A stretch of DNA of 21,391 nt from a virus. The stretch is taken from positions 1-21,391 of IMG/VR virus record IMGVR_UViG_3300029892_000021; one strand, given 5' to 3'. Of the stretch, positions 13,698 to 21,391 are shown piece by piece. The notes beneath the pieces were generated by a model. It did not search any database. It was not told the DNA's origin and was given only the letters and a program-made list of their open reading frames with translations. Position 1 is the first letter of the stretch, and every line of letters begins with the position of its first letter. Both the position numbers and the translations under genes were made by a program.

Positions 13698-14063
13698 ATG
13701 ACACCGACAGCAGAACTGCGTGAAAAGCTTCGCCAGCTTTTGGACGAGAAAATCCCGCCGGGCGGCAGCGATGCGGACACTCGTTTCCGGGATGGAGAGA
13801 TAGACGCGTTGCTCCAGGAAGCTAACCATATTCACGAAGCGGCGGCTGCGGGCTGGAAGCTGAAGGCGGCCTGGGCCATGAGCGAGCGCGGCGGCCTTGA
13901 GGAAAGCCAGGCCGGAGACGAAAGACATAAGTTCGTGAAGCTCACAGAGTACCGCGACCACTGCATGCAGATGGCGGACATGTATGCGTCTATGGCGCCC
14001 GGAATTGGGTCAAAGCTACTTGGCTATGACCTGCCTGCTGTGCCGGGGGTGGAGGCATCGTGA
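13698..14063 (+). CDS. Head-tail connector protein (probable)
   Basis: The 121-residue protein is mostly helical. Its N-terminal half includes 'TRFRDGEIDALLQEANHIHE', a pattern common in phage proteins encoded just after the capsid gene, and 'YRDHCMQMADMYASMAPG' comes later. Such proteins are small head-completion or connector adaptors that attach below the portal. GGGAGGCG precedes the ATG. It overlaps the next gene by four bases (GTGA). Assigned mainly by position. Confidence 0.6.
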   Translation: MTPTAELREKLRQLLDEKIPPGGSDADTRFRDGEIDALLQEANHIHEAAAAGWKLKAAWAMSERGGLEESQAGDERHKFVKLTEYRDHCMQMADMYASMAPGIGSKLLGYDLPAVPGVEAS

Positions 14064-14446
14064 GCAACGTTCTACAAGCCCTGCGGAAGGCAACAGAACA
14101 AAACATCGCTGAAAACCCCGTGACAGTTGTTATCCGCCGGAAGGTATACGTCCAGAACGCAAGTGGGGGCCGAACCGAACAGACCAGGGCCCTGCCGCCC
14201 TTCCAAGGGCGGCTGGTAACGACGAAGCAGCTGCCGCGCGTGTACCAGCCGGAGGCGGGGATGCACCAGGCCGTGTCCGGCTGGGCGCTCATTGCGCCGC
14301 ATGATGCTGACCTGCGCTGGGGCAGCGACGTTGTAGACGAATTTAAGCTTGTGGACGGGCGCTCTTACCGGGTGGTGCGCGTCATCCCACGGGGTTACAA
14401 CGGCGAAATTTACGCAGTCCATGCCCTGCTGGAGGAGGTGGCATGA
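14060..14446 (+). CDS. Head closure / head-tail joining protein (probable)
   Basis: The GTG start overlaps the previous stop. The 128-residue product is beta-rich in its second half, with 'PFQGRLVTTKQLPRVYQPEAG' (partly quoted) and 'DEFKLVDGRSYRVVRVIP', a pattern seen in phage head closure or stopper proteins that follow the connector adaptor. It would close the portal channel and join the tail. It overlaps the next gene by ATGA. Assigned by position and pattern. Confidence 0.6.
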   Translation: MSNVLQALRKATEQNIAENPVTVVIRRKVYVQNASGGRTEQTRALPPFQGRLVTTKQLPRVYQPEAGMHQAVSGWALIAPHDADLRWGSDVVDEFKLVDGRSYRVVRVIPRGYNGEIYAVHALLEEVA

Positions 14447-14781
14447 TGCCGGGCGGCGAAGAAGTGATCGGGAACATGAAAGACTGGGCTGAGCGGCGCC
14501 GGGAGGCGGTCATTGCATTAGCGAAGAACTGGGCAGGCCAGCTGGAGGGGCGGGCAAAAGAGAACGCTCCTTGGGAAAACCGGACACATAACGCGAGGAA
14601 TGGCTTGTTTGGTACGACGGAGCTGCGGGGCTTAATGCGGAATGAAGTAGTGATCCGGCTAGGACACTCCGTGGAGTACGGCGTATTCCTGGAATTGGCC
14701 CGGGATGGGCGGTACGCTATACTCAAGCCGACGATTGACGCCGCCATACCGGAAATCTGGGATAGCTATAAACGACTGTAG
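14443..14781 (+). CDS. HK97 gp10-like tail completion protein
   Basis: The 112-residue protein has the layout of HK97 gp10-like proteins: an N-terminal amphipathic helix ending 'LEGRAKENAPWENRTHNARN', a central beta region, then 'VEYGVFLELARDGRYAIL' and 'PTIDAAIPEIW'. The 'YG-FLE' and 'GRYAIL-PTI' pattern is typical of this family, which takes part in head-tail joining. Two consecutive ATG codons are at 14443 and 14446. Confidence 0.8.
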   Translation: MMPGGEEVIGNMKDWAERRREAVIALAKNWAGQLEGRAKENAPWENRTHNARNGLFGTTELRGLMRNEVVIRLGHSVEYGVFLELARDGRYAILKPTIDAAIPEIWDSYKRL

Positions 14782-14798
14782 GAGTAGAGGGGATAAAA

Positions 14799-15197
14799 AT
14801 GTCACTGCGCCGGGCTGTAATCCAGCAACTGAAAAGGCACGTATATCCGCTTGAGGGCCGGGCGTACCAGGCGTACCTTGCACCGGCCAACGTGGTATCT
14901 CCGTATGCGACCGTCAAGATGGCCGGTATCCGGGAGGCTCCAGATGTGCCTTTTGCCGGCGATCAGATCATCGAGGTGCGCATCTACCGGAGCCAGGACT
15001 GCTTCGTTACGCTCGACGCGCTGAGGCAGATGGCGGTTGTGGCCTTAAACGGTGTAGTGATTACCGATGACCAGTCTGGCGAGCGGTACTGGATCAAGTG
15101 GACGCCGTTTGGCGCAGGTGATTTTGTGGACGAAGAGCGGCGGCTGATCGGCTGTCTGGTGACGTTTGAGGCGGCAGTAATACATGAAAGGGGGTAA
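14799..15197 (+). CDS. Tail terminator-like protein
   Basis: The 132-residue product begins with a helix ('LRRAVIQQLKRHVYPLEG'), followed by alternating beta strands ('PYATVKMAGI', 'QIIEVRIYRS', 'RLIGCLVTFEAAV'). This matches the size, fold pattern and position of siphophage tail terminator proteins (lambda gpU / SPP1 gp17 type), which cap the tail tube at its correct length. The ATG lies after AGAGGGGAT. The next gene is a very small one before the tail tube gene. Confidence 0.65.
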   Translation: MSLRRAVIQQLKRHVYPLEGRAYQAYLAPANVVSPYATVKMAGIREAPDVPFAGDQIIEVRIYRSQDCFVTLDALRQMAVVALNGVVITDDQSGERYWIKWTPFGAGDFVDEERRLIGCLVTFEAAVIHERG

Positions 15198-15202
15198 CAG
15201 TT

Positions 15203-15379
15203 TTGAAGGCACTGGTGAACAGTATAATCTTCCATGAAGGTGTCGAATACCGGCTGACGGCGGGCAAAGAAGCGCCGGATATGCCGGTAGAGCTACAGGA
15301 AGTACTTGTGAAGCAAAAGTACGTGGAGAATCAGCCTCAGGCGACTTTTGAGAAAACCAAAGGAGGGCAAAGCAAATGA
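15203..15379 (+). CDS. Small conserved-type phage protein (58 aa)
   Basis: A TTG start at 15203 lies eight bases after GGGGG at 15190-15194, and the frame ends in TGA 15377-15379, overlapping the tail tube ATG. The 58-residue product is polar, with an N-terminal beta strand ('VNSIIFHEGVEYRLTAGKEA') and a Lys/Gln-rich end. Short genes like this are often found between tail terminator and tail tube genes in Gram-positive phages. Function unknown. Confidence 0.55.
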   Translation: MKALVNSIIFHEGVEYRLTAGKEAPDMPVELQEVLVKQKYVENQPQATFEKTKGGQSK

Positions 15380-15978
15380 CAACGGCATTGCCACAAGTTA
15401 AACGGGGTTATATACGCGGAGTACGAGGGCTGGTAGTCACATCGCTTACTGTCGCCGGACTGCCTGTAAGCCCGGCTGTCACGTATGGTATTAGAACGGC
15501 TCAGCAGGTCGGGGTATCTGTAGTTAGTGAGGGCGGGGAAGCGGCTATCCTGCGCGGTGGCGACGGCATCCTACTGCGCATCAAGGAGCCTGACACAATC
15601 GTTGGTGTGAATTTGACGTTGCAGGACGCCCGCTTCGACGCTAGAGCGATACAGCTTATAGCCGGCGGCACGCTGATTGAGATCGTCGAAGGCGCGGCTA
15701 CACGCATAAACGGCTGGGAAGCCCCGACCATTGCAGCGCAACAAAACCCGCCGTACTTCCGTGCGGAGGCATATGCGGTAAATTACAATGCTGCTGCTGG
15801 ATTAGACGGCTTTATCAAATACACCTTCCGCTACTGCCGCGCAACTTTTGGAAACGAGACCCTGCAAGACCGGACCTGGGTGATCCCGGAGATGAATATT
15901 GAATGTATGGAGAATCCGCAGGGTGGCGGGGTGTATCGCAAGGAATTCGTAGATACATTACCAACGGAGTTGAGCTAA
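15376..15978 (+). CDS. Major tail (tube) protein (probable)
   Basis: The 200-residue product is soluble and beta-rich, with 'GIRTAQQVGVSVVSEGGEAA', 'NLTLQDARFDARAIQLIAGG' and a 'FIKYTFRYCRATFGNETLQD' strand. Position between the tail terminator and the tail chaperone plus tape measure genes is diagnostic for the siphophage tube protein, which stacks as hexamers around the tape measure. AAAGGAGGGC precedes the ATG, as expected for a highly expressed protein. Identified mainly by context and size. Confidence 0.72.
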   Translation: MTTALPQVKRGYIRGVRGLVVTSLTVAGLPVSPAVTYGIRTAQQVGVSVVSEGGEAAILRGGDGILLRIKEPDTIVGVNLTLQDARFDARAIQLIAGGTLIEIVEGAATRINGWEAPTIAAQQNPPYFRAEAYAVNYNAAAGLDGFIKYTFRYCRATFGNETLQDRTWVIPEMNIECMENPQGGGVYRKEFVDTLPTELS

Positions 15979-16380
15979 ATGGCAGCTAAAACAGTCACAC
16001 CACTAGATGAAATACGCGCCCAGGCCGAGCCGGAGATCATCGAAATCCCCGGCTTCCGGCCTGGAGCTGTTATTAATGTGAAGGTACGTTTGCTTGATTT
16101 GACGCCAAAGCTCCTGCAGTTGCGAATCGGCAACCCGCTGTTGGCAGAAGTGCAGAAGCTGGCACAGGATGGTATGGGCAAAGATGAAATTGCAGCGAAG
16201 CTGGATAGCGGGGGCAATATCGCTGATATGCTGCCCATGCTGGATGAGATATCCCGCGAAGCATTGGTAGAGCCGGCATACGATGAGATAACGTCCATCC
16301 ATCCGCTGACGCTGGCGCAGAAGATGAAGATATTCAGCTACATCACGGGGGCAGAAGAACTGTCGCCCTTTCGTGGCTAG
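15979..16380 (+). CDS. Tail assembly chaperone (gpG-like)
   Basis: The 133-residue product directly follows the tail tube gene and precedes the tape measure gene, the standard place of the lambda gpG-type chaperone. It is helical and charged, with 'FRPGAVINVKVRLLDLTPKL' near the N-terminus. Such proteins coat the tape measure before tube assembly. Its end overlaps an open +1 frame from 16373. In many phages a frameshift here makes a gpGT fusion; the CCC-TTT-C context at 16366-16372 would permit a +1 slip. Confidence 0.75.
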   Translation: MAAKTVTPLDEIRAQAEPEIIEIPGFRPGAVINVKVRLLDLTPKLLQLRIGNPLLAEVQKLAQDGMGKDEIAAKLDSGGNIADMLPMLDEISREALVEPAYDEITSIHPLTLAQKMKIFSYITGAEELSPFRG

Positions 16381-16570
16381 TGAAGGTTTCGCGCGACTGG
16401 TCACGGTCGCAGCATATTGGAAAGTGCCCCCGTCAAGTTATTTACCTGCGCTGTCTGGACTGCAGCGCTTTTTCGTTGATGAGGCTGCGGTATGGTGGCT
16501 GGCGGAAAAAACGAATCAGACCGGTGCAGGAGCTGAAGACGGTGAGTGGGCCGGAGAAAATATTCTGTAA
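16373..16570 (+). CDS. Tail assembly chaperone extension (gpT-like), perhaps via +1 frameshift
   Basis: This frame could start at GTG 16373 but no ribosome binding site is well placed; it overlaps the gpG-like gene by eight bases. The 65-residue segment ('FARLVTVAAYWKVPPSSYL' and 'WWLAEKTNQ') is Trp/Tyr-rich, like the T parts of gpGT proteins. Reading CCC at 16366 then shifting +1 would join the frames as '...SP-F-V-A-S...'. A -2 slip or independent initiation are alternatives. It ends 15 bases before the tape measure start. Confidence 0.6.
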   Translation: MASEGFARLVTVAAYWKVPPSSYLPALSGLQRFFVDEAAVWWLAEKTNQTGAGAEDGEWAGENIL

Positions 16571-16585
16571 CAGGGGGGTCGATGT

Positions 16586-19500
16586 ATGGCAAGTCTTGGT
16601 ACTATCTGGGCGGAACTCGGGATCCGTCTTGACAAATTTGACAAAGGCATACGCGACGCCGAAGCGAAAATTAAAAAGGCGGAAGAGCGGTTCGAGGGCT
16701 TCCAGAAGGCCGGTGAGCGCCTGGGGGATATAGGCAAAACGCTAACCATGGGGATTACTCTGCCTATCGCAGGGGTTGCTGCTGCCGCCGTCAAGATGAC
16801 CGCTGACTTCGAGCAGGCGATGGCCAATGCTGCATCTGTCTCCGGTGCTACAGCTGAAGAGTTGAAAAAGATGGAGCAGGTGGCCCGCGAGATGGGCGCT
16901 ACTACCGCTTTCAGCGCAAAAGAAGCCGCTGATGCAATGTACTATATGGCCTGCCAACCGCCGGACGAGTTGATTATTACAGGCGAGTATAGGGTAGCTG
17001 AAATAGGTTCGTATCGTGAAAACCATGTTATAGGCAGCGCAGGGCTTCAGCAAAGAGTGCTTAAGCATACACTTCGCCCTTGCACAGAGGGATTCGTGCT
17101 GAAAATAAAGCCATTGTTACAGCCGGCATTTAGGGTTACGCCCAACCACCCCGTTCTGGTTGTTAGGGGCAAACCGTGCAGACCATATCAGCAGCATGGG
17201 GAAAGCAATTCTCCATCATTGTGTAACCCTTCCTGTCGTAAAAAACAAAGGGAGAAGTGCACTAAAAAATACTATGTTAATTACACTCCAGAATTTATAC
17301 CCGCTGGCGACATACAAAAGGGAGATATTCTTTTAATTCCGCGGATTAAAGAAGTTAAAGAGACTCCGTTAATCTGGGAACACAGAACACGCAAAAAACT
17401 GCCTGCAGTCCTGGACAGCGATTTAGCCTATTTTCTGGGCCTTATGACGGGCGACGGATGGGCAGACGACGAAAGGGTATTCTGCGTTTTTAACAATAAG
17501 GACAAGGAATCCAAAGACTGGCTTTGTTCTTATCTGGAGGGCCTTGGCTATTCGGTGCATGAACGGCCACAGATTAATTGCGTCCAAGTGGTGGCATGGA
17601 GCAGGCCTCTTGCTGCGCTCGTTACTGATTGGATTGGCAGAGGTGCTCAGAACAAAAGGATACCCCCGGCAATTTTTAACTCATCTCCAGAAATAGTTAT
17701 CAGCTATCTGAAAGGCTATTTTGCTTCCGATGGATACGTAAGTCATGAAACCGGTGTATTGGCGGCTTCCACAGTTTCGCCGAACATAGCTTATACGATT
17801 AACTACCTTGCCGCAAAGGTCGGAATGGCCTTTTCTATCGGAACAACGAAAGGTTGCCGAAAAGAAATGCCTTCTGGATATTTATCCGACTGTAAACGTA
17901 TTTACACTATCTCGACTACAAATCCCGACTATATCTATACATTAACTGGCATAAAAACAGAAAGGACTCTTCGCTACAACAAATTTTGGTTTGACGAAGA
18001 TTATTTGTACCTGCCCGTTTGGAGCATTCAAAGAGAAGACTATCATGGAATGGTATATAACCTGGAAACAGAAGACCATACTTACTCCACAGGCGTAATA
18101 GTGCATAATTCCGCAGGCTGGAAGGCAAACCAGATGGCAGAAGCTATCAAGCCCACTCTTGATCTGGCCGCCGCCACGCAAAGCGACCTGGCGTTTACAA
18201 CCGATACTGTTATCGCTACGTTGAACCAGTTTGGGCTTCAGGCGCAGGACACCGAGCGCGTGACCAACGTCTTCGCAGCTGCCATTGGCAACAGCCAAGC
18301 CACGATGGACAAACTGGCGTACTCCATGCGCTACGTTGGTCCTGTAGCTCATGCTTTGGGGTACAGTATCGAGGAATCTACAGCGGCGCTGATGGGGCTG
18401 TATGATGCCGGCTTCAAGGGTGAACAGGCAGGCACGGTACTACGCGGGGCATTGTCTCGTCTCATGGACCCCTCGGAGGATGTGGTAGAAGCACTTACGT
18501 CCCTTGGCCTGAAAGTTGAGGACGTGAACCCACAAGTCCACAGCCTGGCCGACATCATCGACAAACTGAAGAGCAGGAACATCGACGCGGCGACAGCAGT
18601 CCAGCTTTTTGGCCAGGAGGCAGGCCCTGGTATGCTGGCCTTAATTGCCCAAGGCGGTAATGCTCTTCGGCAGTACGAAGCGACAATCACCGGCACACAG
18701 GCGGCAATAGCGATGGCGGAGAAGCAGCTAGACACCTTCGCCGGGCAGATGAAGATCCTCTGGTCGGCAATCAGCGAGGTAGCCATACAGCTGGGGCAGA
18801 TACTTATCCCTGTCCTGCGCGACCTGGTGGAAAAGTACGTCATGCCTGCCGTGCAGTGGTTTTCAAATTTGGATGAAGGAACTAAGAAAATCATTATTAC
18901 GGTTGCACTATTAGCTGCAGCTATCGGCCCGCTGCTGGTTGTGTTTGGGGTGTTGTTCGGAGCGGTGGCGCAAATCGCAGCAGGGATAGCAGCCCTCAAG
19001 GGGGCCTTGCTGGTGGTAAAAGGAGCGTTTTTAGTACTCACCGGCCCCATCGGGCTTATTATTGCTGCAGTTGCTGCGTTAGCTGTCGGGGCATATTCCC
19101 TGATCAAGCATTGGGATGCTGTGAAAGAATTTTTCGTAGGACTATGGGAGACAGTAAAAGGCACATTCTTGGCAGCCTGGGAGTGGATTAAGCAGGTATT
19201 CCTTGATTATCACCCCGTTGGCCTGGTAATCAAGCATTGGGATATCGTGAGTGGGTTTTTTATTAATTTGTGGGAGACCGTTAAACAGATATTTGTAACC
19301 GCGTTGAATACAATTATAGACTTTTTCGGAGGCTTACCTGCAAGAATCAGTGAAGTGTTGGCGGAGGCAGGTGCATGGCTTTCAAAGTTTTTCATCGAGG
19401 ACTTACCTTACTGGACAGGTTATGCTGTCGGCGCACTAATCCGCTTCTTCCTCGACCTGCCTGGAAATATTTGGGATGGGTTGAAGCTGGCGGCAGGAAA

Positions 19501-20317
19501 GATGACGGAATGGTCGGTCATTGCCTGGAACTGGGCGAAGGATACCGGGTCCAGGCTCGTTGCTGATTTTATTGATTGGGTTCGACAGTTGCCCGACAGA
19601 GTGTGGGAATGGCTTGTGAATACGGTAGTTCGGCTGCGTCAGTTTACTGCAGAGGCCAGGGAAAGGACAATTGAAGCTGGGCGGAGCATTCTCGAAAATG
19701 TGATCACGTTTGTCCGTGAGCTACCGGGGCGCATTTGGGATTGGCTGCTCCGGACAGCAGAACGGGTTACATCCTTTGCATTAGAAGCCAGGACGAGGGC
19801 TATCAGCGCAGGGATGAATATAGTAACCGGCATTATGGATACCATCCGCAGCCTGCCGGGAGAAGTCTGGAATATCTTAACGCAAACAGCACAAAGACTG
19901 CTTGACATCGGGGGCACCCTTTGGCGCAACGCCAGGGAAGCGGCTAATAACCTGTGGAATGGATTTAAAAGGGGACTTGGCATTGCTTCTCCATCCTACA
20001 TCGAAAAGGCTTTAGAAAGAATTATAGAGAGTTCCAGGGAGGCGCTAGATAAACTAAAAAAAGATTTTTCTGCACTGTCCCGCCTTAAAGCAGAGCCTCA
20101 AATCACACTGGGAGTATTTCCTGTTCCGGTATATGCTGGCGCTGGATTGACCCCACGGCAGGTTATGGCCGGCGCAGCGCCGCCAGTCATAGAAAGGGGC
20201 CGCACGATTCAAATCAACGGCCCGCTGTTTAATGTTGAGAACCAGGTATTGTCTGATGAAGTTGACGCTGAAATAGTTTTCCGTGAACTAAGACGGCAGA
20301 TTGCAACTGTCTTTTGA
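16586..20317 (+). CDS. Tail tape measure protein with intein (857-residue mature exteins)
   Basis: The precursor is 1,243 residues. The N-extein has a coiled coil (about 15-50), then a TP901-type tape measure domain ending 'KEAADAMYYMA' at residue 122. An intein occupies 123-508. The C-extein restarts with 'SAGWKANQMAEAIK', so splicing restores the conserved 'YYMASAGW' motif. Hydrophobic segments lie at about 769-842, typical of tape measure proteins that insert in the membrane. Four repeats of 44 residues beginning 'LPG/D-x-W' start at 958, 1002, 1046 and 1090. The ATG follows AGGGGGGTC. The protein sets tail length and forms the DNA channel during infection. Confidence 0.93.
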   Translation: MASLGTIWAELGIRLDKFDKGIRDAEAKIKKAEERFEGFQKAGERLGDIGKTLTMGITLPIAGVAAAAVKMTADFEQAMANAASVSGATAEELKKMEQVAREMGATTAFSAKEAADAMYYMACQPPDELIITGEYRVAEIGSYRENHVIGSAGLQQRVLKHTLRPCTEGFVLKIKPLLQPAFRVTPNHPVLVVRGKPCRPYQQHGESNSPSLCNPSCRKKQREKCTKKYYVNYTPEFIPAGDIQKGDILLIPRIKEVKETPLIWEHRTRKKLPAVLDSDLAYFLGLMTGDGWADDERVFCVFNNKDKESKDWLCSYLEGLGYSVHERPQINCVQVVAWSRPLAALVTDWIGRGAQNKRIPPAIFNSSPEIVISYLKGYFASDGYVSHETGVLAASTVSPNIAYTINYLAAKVGMAFSIGTTKGCRKEMPSGYLSDCKRIYTISTTNPDYIYTLTGIKTERTLRYNKFWFDEDYLYLPVWSIQREDYHGMVYNLETEDHTYSTGVIVHNSAGWKANQMAEAIKPTLDLAAATQSDLAFTTDTVIATLNQFGLQAQDTERVTNVFAAAIGNSQATMDKLAYSMRYVGPVAHALGYSIEESTAALMGLYDAGFKGEQAGTVLRGALSRLMDPSEDVVEALTSLGLKVEDVNPQVHSLADIIDKLKSRNIDAATAVQLFGQEAGPGMLALIAQGGNALRQYEATITGTQAAIAMAEKQLDTFAGQMKILWSAISEVAIQLGQILIPVLRDLVEKYVMPAVQWFSNLDEGTKKIIITVALLAAAIGPLLVVFGVLFGAVAQIAAGIAALKGALLVVKGAFLVLTGPIGLIIAAVAALAVGAYSLIKHWDAVKEFFVGLWETVKGTFLAAWEWIKQVFLDYHPVGLVIKHWDIVSGFFINLWETVKQIFVTALNTIIDFFGGLPARISEVLAEAGAWLSKFFIEDLPYWTGYAVGALIRFFLDLPGNIWDGLKLAAGKMTEWSVIAWNWAKDTGSRLVADFIDWVRQLPDRVWEWLVNTVVRLRQFTAEARERTIEAGRSILENVITFVRELPGRIWDWLLRTAERVTSFALEARTRAISAGMNIVTGIMDTIRSLPGEVWNILTQTAQRLLDIGGTLWRNAREAANNLWNGFKRGLGIASPSYIEKALERIIESSREALDKLKKDFSALSRLKAEPQITLGVFPVPVYAGAGLTPRQVMAGAAPPVIERGRTIQINGPLFNVENQVLSDEVDAEIVFRELRRQIATVF
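16952..18109 (+). mobile_element. LAGLIDADG homing-endonuclease intein in tape measure gene
   Basis: The intein spans 386 codons. It starts with Cys123 ('CQPPDELIITGEYRVAEIG', block A). Block B is 'RVTPNHPVLVV' (His188). Two LAGLIDADG motifs follow: 'LAYFLGLMTGDG' (280-291) and 'VISYLKGYFASDG' (371-383). It ends with block F 'YHGMVYNLETEDHTYSTGV' and block G 'VHN' plus Ser509 as the +1 nucleophile. All splicing residues are present, so it is probably active for splicing and homing. Its DNA is more AT-rich than the exteins. A Cys cluster (198, 213, 217, 225) lies between the splicing and endonuclease parts. Confidence 0.95.
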
Positions 20318-20350
20318 TTTTCGCAGGGATAGTTTCCTAGGGACGACAAG

Positions 20351-20376
20351 GGGCAGGCTGATCGCTGCCCTTTCCT
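20351..20376 (+). terminator. Weak intrinsic terminator after tape measure gene
   Basis: GGGCAG (20351-20356) pairs with CTGCCC (20365-20370), followed by TTTCCT. The short stem and interrupted T run suggest partial termination, which is common between tail genes. Confidence 0.5.
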
Positions 20377-20410
20377 CTGCGGTTTTATATTTGTAAGGGA
20401 GGGGTTGAAA

Positions 20411-21001
20411 ATGAATATCAAACAACTCATTCACGCAATTCTCCAGGCCGCCAAACAAGGCGGCTCTTCTGTTTCTGATTACGGTATGGCACTGGAAAAC
20501 GTGGGAGTGTGTGCCTCTGTAGGCATCCATGAACATGCCTGCTGGCGGCCTCACTGGAAGATCGAGAAGTACCACGGCGAGGCTATGCCGGAAAACCTTT
20601 ACGCCGTTGATGAGTTCGACGGAAACATACTGCTGAATGAGGGTATCACTGCACTGTTGACCCTGCTTATCGGCGGCACGGCAACTGCGTTCAACAGTGC
20701 CAACGCCAGGATCGGCGTGGGCGACAGCACCACGGCGGCGGCAGCCACGCAGACCGGACTCCAGGCGACAGCGAACAGGACGTGGAGGCCGATGGACGCT
20801 ACATTCCCGCAGGTTTCCGGCCAGACCGTCACGTTCCGCGCGACATTCGGGACCGCGGACGCCAACTACGACTGGCAGGAGTTTACGGTTGTCAACGCGG
20901 CTGATGATACGGGAGTGAATTTGTGCAGGAGAGTGCAATATCTTGGCGTCAAAGCCAGCGGTACTACATGGGTAGTGACAGTAACCATAACCATATCCTA
21001 A
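20411..21001 (+). CDS. Tail-associated structural protein, unknown role
   Basis: ATG 20411 lies six bases after GGGAGGGG; a TTG at 20405 is possible. The 196-residue product has a helical start ('IKQLIHAILQAAKQGG') and then a Thr/Ala-rich beta domain: 'ANARIGVGDSTTAAAATQTG', 'WRPMDATFPQVSGQTVTFRA' and a final 'TTWVVTVTITIS' strand. This pattern is typical of small phage appendage proteins that carry one beta-sandwich domain. Its place after the tape measure and before a repeat protein suggests a tail tip or fibre-associated part. I cannot give a more specific name. Confidence 0.55.
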   Translation: MNIKQLIHAILQAAKQGGSSVSDYGMALENVGVCASVGIHEHACWRPHWKIEKYHGEAMPENLYAVDEFDGNILLNEGITALLTLLIGGTATAFNSANARIGVGDSTTAAAATQTGLQATANRTWRPMDATFPQVSGQTVTFRATFGTADANYDWQEFTVVNAADDTGVNLCRRVQYLGVKASGTTWVVTVTITIS

Positions 21002-21032
21002 ATTAACCGCATTTTGTGAAGGTGGTGAATCA

Positions 21033-21391
21033 ATGGCTGATCAATCGTTTACCATAGCCGACTACGGCACCAACCAGCAGGAAGCTGTGGGCATGGGCGC
21101 TGTCTACGATCCCAAGTTTGAGAGCGTGTCTGTCCAGGGCAGCATCCCCGTACTTGACACAGGAGCGGGGGCTGACACCATTGATTCGCTGCTAGCCAGT
21201 ATCTTCGCCGATGACACCGGAACCGGATTGGATGCCGCTACCATCGATGCCACGCTGATAATTTTCGAGGATACCGGCCACGGGGCAGATGCGGTGGCGG
21301 TAAGCGCGTCCATCCCGGTCAGCGACACCGGGACCGGCGCCGAAGCAGCAGGCGTGAACGCCAGCATTCCTGTAACCGACACCGGCACCGG
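21033..21391 (+). CDS. Repeat-containing tail protein, 5' part only
   Basis: ATG 21033 follows AAGGTGGTGA, and the frame remains open to the window end (119 codons). After an N-terminal 'FTIADYGTNQQEAVGMGA' segment, the sequence has at least five imperfect repeats of about 18-19 residues built on 'SIPV-DTGTGAEA': residues are mainly Asp, Thr, Gly, Ala and Ser. Such repeats suggest an extended beta structure like a tail fibre or spike shaft. The downstream part is missing, so full length and receptor-binding domains cannot be judged. Confidence 0.65.
   Translation, partial: MADQSFTIADYGTNQQEAVGMGAVYDPKFESVSVQGSIPVLDTGAGADTIDSLLASIFADDTGTGLDAATIDATLIIFEDTGHGADAVAVSASIPVSDTGTGAEAAGVNASIPVTDTGT

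Overview
The window is a contiguous block of a tailed-phage (siphovirus-type) genome, most likely a prophage or temperate phage of a Gram-positive, Desulfotomaculum/Desulfovirgula/Moorella-like clostridium. The inference rests on strong GGAGG-type ribosome binding sites before nearly every gene, frequent GTG/TTG starts, moderate-to-high GC and the style of the encoded proteins. No ribosomal or host housekeeping gene is present. All convincing genes are on the + strand; no integrase, lysis gene or tRNA is visible.

Left part (1-3340): the C-terminal tail of a DnaB-type replicative helicase, then small early/middle genes: a membrane-anchored coiled-coil protein, an unknown protein, a VRR-NUC nuclease, several small unknown proteins, a C5-cytosine DNA methyltransferase lacking its usual C-terminal motifs, and a short nucleoside 2-deoxyribosyltransferase-like protein. 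The block ends in a strong intrinsic terminator. Next come a RinA/ArpU-like late regulator, a second terminator and an array of four TTGACA repeats just before the packaging genes.

Central part (3930-13630): small and large terminase, portal, MuF-type minor head protein, a prohead protease with an apparent internal start for a scaffold protein, a DUF2190-like decoration protein and the major capsid protein. Exactly between portal and MuF sits a compact IS200/IS605-type element without a transposase. It encodes an IsrB-like OMEGA nuclease (PLMP domain plus uninterrupted RuvC, no HNH), preceded by a roughly 240-nt structured region with a predicted pseudoknot that is a very good omega-RNA candidate. 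Its ends carry matching hairpins that differ by a compensatory base-pair change. The MuF protein has a C-terminal domain with an exact JAMM metalloprotease motif.

Right part (13690-21391): head-tail connector genes, tail terminator, tail tube, tail assembly chaperone with an overlapping +1-frame extension, a tape measure protein interrupted by a 386-residue LAGLIDADG intein inside its most conserved motif, a tail-associated protein, and the start of a repeat-containing protein cut by the window end.

The genes follow the usual packaging, head, connector and tail order. The unusual content is the concentration of selfish or accessory elements in structural genes: an OMEGA nickase element, a homing intein in the tape measure protein, and a JAMM domain on a capsid-internal protein.
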